Below are positions 6,467-9,472 of a stretch of DNA of 9,472 bases, in pieces; the stretch's first letter is position 1, and each line of letters starts with the position of its first letter. Made by a program: the position numbers and the translations under genes. The DNA is from Spirochaetaceae bacterium. Its GTDB lineage: Bacteria; Spirochaetota; Spirochaetia; B11-G9. Below the pieces are notes generated by a model. That model made no database searches and was not told the origin of the DNA. It was given only the letters and a program-made list of their open reading frames with translations. The stretch is taken from NCBI GenBank assembly GCA_030643345.1, contig DAOWMA010000051.1:1-9472 (forward strand), given 5' to 3'.

Positions 6467-7483
6467 ATGAAACCAAAATTAAAGGATGTCGCTAAGATTG
6501 CAGGCGTATCTATGACAACAGCTTCTCTGGTTTTCTCAAATCAGGGACGTATCTCTGAAGAGACACGGACGAAAGTACAAAATGCCGCTGATTTTATAGG
6601 ATACAGCAGGAAAAGAAAATCTTCCGACATAGAAACAGATGCAAATATCGCCATTCTTTATAGTGTTGACCCGGACTGGGCCTTTATCCTTACTTTTATC
6701 CGGCCGATTATTTCTGAAATTGAACGGGAACTCAAAAAAATAAACCTAAATACCGTACTGATACCTTTTCATCATGATGCAGAGGATGCAGAGATTGTAG
6801 ATAAACTGGAAGGTATAGAATGCAAAGGTGTCTTTTCTATTCATTATGGAAAAGAAAGCCTGTTCTCTATTCTGGAAGATTCAGGAATACCTGTTATTGT
6901 AGTTATGAATAACAAGTATCAAAGCAAATTCTATTCTGTTGGTGTGGATAACTTTCAGGGAGCATATGAAGGTGCTCTTTTTCTTATCGAACAAGGACAC
7001 AGAAACATTATATATCTGGATTACAAGAGACATGATCTCCCAATACTCTCTATAGATCGTTTCATCGGATTCAAAAAAGCTCTTGATGAAAAAGGTATAA
7101 TTTTCCCGGAATCAAACAAAGCCTATTATAATCCGAAAGATACAGGTCAGTGCAGGAAGGACCTTTCAGAACTGTTCAGCCAGGAACCACACCCAAGCGC
7201 ATTGTTTTGTATTGATGATGATATTGCAGGTAGAGCCATACAGTTATTGAAAGAGATTGGGATTAATATTCCCGAAGATGTTTCGGTAATTGCACCAGGG
7301 GATGTTCTGGACTATTCAATGCCCTATATCCCCCAGATTACTACCATGCATATTGATACCACATATATGGGACATATATCTGCACAGATGATGATAACCC
7401 GATTGACCCATTATCCTGAAGAGGTACATGTTCTTAAAGTAAGACAACAGCTGGTTAGAAGAGGATCCTGCAGAAAAATCTGA
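6467..7483 (+). CDS. LacI-family transcriptional regulator
   Basis: A 338-residue DNA-binding repressor/activator of the LacI/GalR family, normal length. The N-terminal helix-turn-helix LKDVAKIAGVSMTTASLVFS (5-24) starts right after the initiator MKPK. The hinge follows as EETRTKVQNAADFIGYSRKR (31-50). The C-terminal periplasmic-binding-like effector domain runs from about 58 to 333, with VGVDNFQGAYEGALFLIEQG (158-177) and FCIDDDIAGRAIQLLKEIGI (247-266) followed by NIPEDVSVI. Differences from typical members: Leu21 where LacI has recognition-helix Arg22, Ile44 where the minor-groove lever is usually Leu, and SRKR in place of the common xPN after the hinge tyrosine. It is divergent from the mutarotase operon, with a palindrome between them, so it probably controls that operon in response to the imported sugar. 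Confidence 0.93.
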   Translation: MKPKLKDVAKIAGVSMTTASLVFSNQGRISEETRTKVQNAADFIGYSRKRKSSDIETDANIAILYSVDPDWAFILTFIRPIISEIERELKKINLNTVLIPFHHDAEDAEIVDKLEGIECKGVFSIHYGKESLFSILEDSGIPVIVVMNNKYQSKFYSVGVDNFQGAYEGALFLIEQGHRNIIYLDYKRHDLPILSIDRFIGFKKALDEKGIIFPESNKAYYNPKDTGQCRKDLSELFSQEPHPSALFCIDDDIAGRAIQLLKEIGINIPEDVSVIAPGDVLDYSMPYIPQITTMHIDTTYMGHISAQMMITRLTHYPEEVHVLKVRQQLVRRGSCRKI

Positions 7484-7509
7484 CTCACCTTCATTTATAA
7501 TTGTTCTTG
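7484..7509. other. Short convergent intergenic gap without a visible terminator
   Basis: Only 26 nt separate the convergent stop codons of the LacI-family gene and the AraC-fusion gene. I see no GC-rich stem with a T-tract for either direction. Transcripts may overlap, or termination may occur within the opposite gene. Confidence 0.4.
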
Positions 7510-9231
7510 TTATTGATTATTTCTCAACTCCAGATACTCAGATGGATACATTCCAGTATATTTTTTAAAGGTATTATAGAAATAATTCGAGTCGCTATAA
7601 CCTACTTCAAGAGCAATTCTGTTTGCCTTTTCAGGGGTACTTATAAGAAGCTTCTTTGCCTCTTCTATTCTTAATTCATTAAGATATTTCGAAAAACACT
7701 CCCCGGTTTCCTCTTTGAACAACCGACCAAGATATGCAGCTGATAAATTGAACGTATTTGATATTACCTTTAAGGACATTGGTTCATGATAATTTTTATC
7801 CACAAAGTCTACAATTTGCTGAATTAGAGTTGGGGGTTTATCATTATTTCTTTTTATTTCACTTATAATATTTAACGACACCTCCTTTAACCAGAGCAAA
7901 GTCTTTTCCATTGTCTGCTGATTAAAGAGTTTTTTAAAGATAGTTTCATAATCTCCGATAATTTCCTTCTCGGGTAATTTATTATTTTTTACAACATTTA
8001 AAAGATTAGACAGCAGTTCTATGGTAAAGCCTTTGAAATATTCAATAGTAAGCACACCAGTAGATGAAAATTGTTCGTAAATTGAATCAAAGAATGTTTC
8101 CACACCACCGTAATTACATTCATTTATCAATTTAAAAAGATAATCTAAATCAATTTCTTCCGGAGTGTTATAATTAAAAACAAATTCTTCAACATTTTCC
8201 TTTGTCAGAATATATATCGGAAGATATCTGACAGGAGGTACTTTCAATCCGTTAAACCAGTCTACCGCAACCTGTATGGGAAGAGCACCATCAAGTTCTG
8301 CTGATTGGAATGTAATGGCATCCAGTTTTCCTTCTTTAAGCATTCTTATTCCAATCCTGGTACTTCCATTTGCAACTTTTACAATATCATCTCTTCCTTC
8401 AGCATTCAGAGCTTTATTAATCCCCAGCTGTACAAGATTATCATCAGCACTTACGATTCCCTTCAGATCGTCCCCAAACTTATTCAACCATTGTGCAGCA
8501 ACCTTATATGTTTCTTCAGTATTCAGGTTCGTAGATTCTATAGCAAGTAATTTCATAGCAGGGGCAATTCTGTGTAGTTCAGTCATAATACCCCAAATTC
8601 TTGCATAATAGGCAGAACATCCCGGAATGTGACTGATAATACAGTATCCTCCTTTATAATTCATTCTTTCAGCAAAGACAGTAGCAAGTTTTCGAAATTG
8701 TCCCCAGTCATCAGGACCTGTCCAGGTAAGAATATACCTAAACCCTTCATCATCAGGCATTAAATTACTGGCAACAACCGGAATACCGGCAGCGTTAATA
8801 TTCTTATACCAGACTGTACTACTTTTTGAATTCTCAGGGACAAGTATAATTAAATCAGGTTTTTCTTTGATAGATTCTTCAACCTGATACTGTTGCTCTT
8901 CATCGTCCCAGTCTGAATACCTGAAACTTAAATTGATTCCAAAAGCTGTTGCGGTTTCCTTCATTCCCCGTTCATATGCATTATGATAAGGATGATGTCC
9001 CGGAAGCAGACAAATTATTTTTTTCTGATTCGGACCATCTCCTGGAGATAGGGGAGTATTTATTTTCTCTATATTCCATCCCGCATACTCTTTATCATAC
9101 CAGTACCTGTAATCATTTTCCTGATAAGATTCAGGATTCCAGGGACGCGGAGGAATTATCTTTTGCTCCGATACCCATAAAATTGGTTTCCCTGAATTAC
9201 AAAACCCTAAATTGGAATTTAATATCTGCAT
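7510..9231 (-). CDS. Regulator fusing a sugar-binding-protein-like sensor to an AraC-family DNA-binding domain
   Basis: A 573-residue protein from the ATG at 9231. Residues about 65-350 resemble the substrate-binding proteins of ribose-type importers (Peripla_BP_4-like): KKIICLLPGHHPYHNAYERG (70-89), GIPVVASN (149-156), GIVSADDNLVQLGINKAL (258-275) and DAITFQSAELDG (304-315). A preceding Trp/Tyr-rich stretch includes PWNPESY and YRYWYDKEYAGWN. Residues about 355-460 form a helical linker like those of YesN-type regulators. The C-terminal 105 residues are an AraC domain with two helix-turn-helix units (about 484-505 and 534-555) and the closing motif FKKYTGMYPSEYLELR. No signal peptide or membrane segment is evident, so it is a cytoplasmic sugar-responsive regulator. 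It is larger than E. coli XylR (392 residues), which has a similar concept but lacks the linker. The start is uncertain: neither this ATG nor the in-frame GTG at 9246 has a Shine-Dalgarno. Confidence 0.88.
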   Translation of the reverse strand: MQILNSNLGFCNSGKPILWVSEQKIIPPRPWNPESYQENDYRYWYDKEYAGWNIEKINTPLSPGDGPNQKKIICLLPGHHPYHNAYERGMKETATAFGINLSFRYSDWDDEEQQYQVEESIKEKPDLIILVPENSKSSTVWYKNINAAGIPVVASNLMPDDEGFRYILTWTGPDDWGQFRKLATVFAERMNYKGGYCIISHIPGCSAYYARIWGIMTELHRIAPAMKLLAIESTNLNTEETYKVAAQWLNKFGDDLKGIVSADDNLVQLGINKALNAEGRDDIVKVANGSTRIGIRMLKEGKLDAITFQSAELDGALPIQVAVDWFNGLKVPPVRYLPIYILTKENVEEFVFNYNTPEEIDLDYLFKLINECNYGGVETFFDSIYEQFSSTGVLTIEYFKGFTIELLSNLLNVVKNNKLPEKEIIGDYETIFKKLFNQQTMEKTLLWLKEVSLNIISEIKRNNDKPPTLIQQIVDFVDKNYHEPMSLKVISNTFNLSAAYLGRLFKEETGECFSKYLNELRIEEAKKLLISTPEKANRIALEVGYSDSNYFYNTFKKYTGMYPSEYLELRNNQ

Positions 9232-9249
9232 ACGAAATAATAACACATA

Positions 9250-9284
9250 AATTCATAATTATTAAATATGAATTACTAATAATT
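9250..9284. repeat. Nested inverted repeats upstream of the AraC-fusion gene
   Basis: AATTCATA (9250-9257) and TATGAATT (9267-9274) form a perfect 8-bp inverted repeat with a 9-nt spacer. AATTATTA (9257-9264) and TAATAATT (9277-9284) form a second perfect 8-bp inverted repeat with a 12-nt spacer. The two interleave and cannot both fold at once. They lie 19 nt upstream of the AraC-fusion ATG and about 65 nt before the next plus-strand gene, so a regulator site is plausible, but the composition is very AT-rich. Confidence 0.45.
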
Positions 9285-9285
9285 C

Positions 9286-9314
9286 CTGTTGATGCGATTC
9301 TCTTACATGATAAT
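9286..9314 (+). promoter_or_regulatory. Candidate promoter of the right-edge gene
   Basis: GATAAT (9309-9314) matches the -10 consensus at 5 of 6 positions. The hexamer 17 nt upstream, CTGTTG (9286-9291), is a poor -35, and a better-looking TTGATG (9289-9294) has only a 14-nt spacer. A weak -35 next to inverted repeats would fit an activator-dependent promoter, possibly served by the AraC fusion. This is inference. Confidence 0.3.
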
Positions 9315-9347
9315 ATTAAAAACAGGAGTTACGATAAGGAGATAAAG

Positions 9348-9472
9348 ATGCAGATTCTGGAAAAAGAAAAGAAAACTGAGTTAAGGGCAGATATGAGAAT
9401 TCAAGCTCTTATAAATAGAAATCATCAGCTTGCAACAGAGCATAAAAGGGATCTCTATGTTGATAACCCGGA
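9348..9472 (+). CDS. Unrecognised protein, 5' end only
   Basis: An open frame starts with ATG at 9348 and runs to the window edge, giving 41 residues: a charged N-terminus MQILEKEKKTELRADMRIQA followed by LINRNHQLATEHKRDLYVDN and P. A strong AAGGAG lies 6-7 nt upstream, and a plausible -10 lies about 34 nt before the ATG, which support a real gene. The visible part looks soluble and alpha-helical, with no signal peptide or membrane segment. I do not recognise the family. The gene is divergent from the AraC fusion, so it may be that regulator's target. Confidence 0.7.
   Translation, partial: MQILEKEKKTELRADMRIQALINRNHQLATEHKRDLYVDNP

Noticed and set aside
7484..7509. Bidirectional terminator between the convergent regulators
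   Set aside because: No stem with a T-tract can be drawn in the 26-nt gap.
8276..8608. Plus-strand open frames opposite the AraC-fusion gene
   Set aside because: They are antisense to a convincing binding-protein domain and show no protein family features.
7510..9231. Naming the AraC fusion XylR
   Set aside because: E. coli XylR is about 180 residues shorter and has a LacI-like sensor; the sensor here resembles an importer binding protein and no xylose genes are adjacent.
1..9472. CRISPR arrays, insertion sequences, tRNA or rRNA genes
   Set aside because: I saw no regularly spaced repeats, transposase-like frames, terminal inverted repeats with target duplications, or RNA gene signatures.

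Overview
This AT-rich window reads as a carbohydrate-uptake locus of a Gram-negative-like or Firmicute-like anaerobe. The combination of UroD-like proteins beside a ribose-type ABC importer, a RhaM-type mutarotase and a regulator fusing a sugar-binding domain to an AraC head recalls Spirochaetota or clostridial (Lachnospiraceae-like) genomes. That assignment is inferred from gene content; nothing here fixes the taxon.

Layout. Positions 1-6249 on the minus strand hold a six-gene, apparently co-directional operon. Read 5'->3' it is: RhaM-like mutarotase (6249-5926), UroD-like protein B (5913-4660), UroD-like protein A (4644-3385), a 213-nt gap, then ribose/galactose-type ABC ATPase (3171-1648), permease 1 (1645-590) and permease 2 (597-1, cut by the window edge). 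Genes inside each half are 2-15 nt apart or overlap. A divergent LacI-family regulator starts at 6467 on the plus strand. The 217-nt region between it and the mutarotase holds two facing sigma70-like promoters and a 28-bp near-perfect palindrome. Convergent with lacI, at 9231-7510 on the minus strand, is a large regulator with an N-terminal periplasmic-binding-protein-like domain and a C-terminal AraC domain. After an AT-rich intergenic region with nested inverted repeats, a further plus-strand gene starts at 9348 and leaves the window unrecognised.

How the genes may work together (inference). The importer brings in a monosaccharide, the mutarotase interconverts its anomers, and the two UroD-superfamily proteins carry out an unknown step on the sugar or on a group attached to it. 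The LacI protein and probably the AraC fusion sense the sugar. No isomerase, kinase, aldolase or dehydrogenase of a standard deoxysugar pathway is visible, and no periplasmic binding protein for the importer lies inside the window; both could lie beyond its edges. The UroD pair is the least explained part. Both paralogs keep the His-x-Cys metal-site signature of the MtaA-like methyltransferase branch but appear to carry His where that branch has its third Cys ligand.
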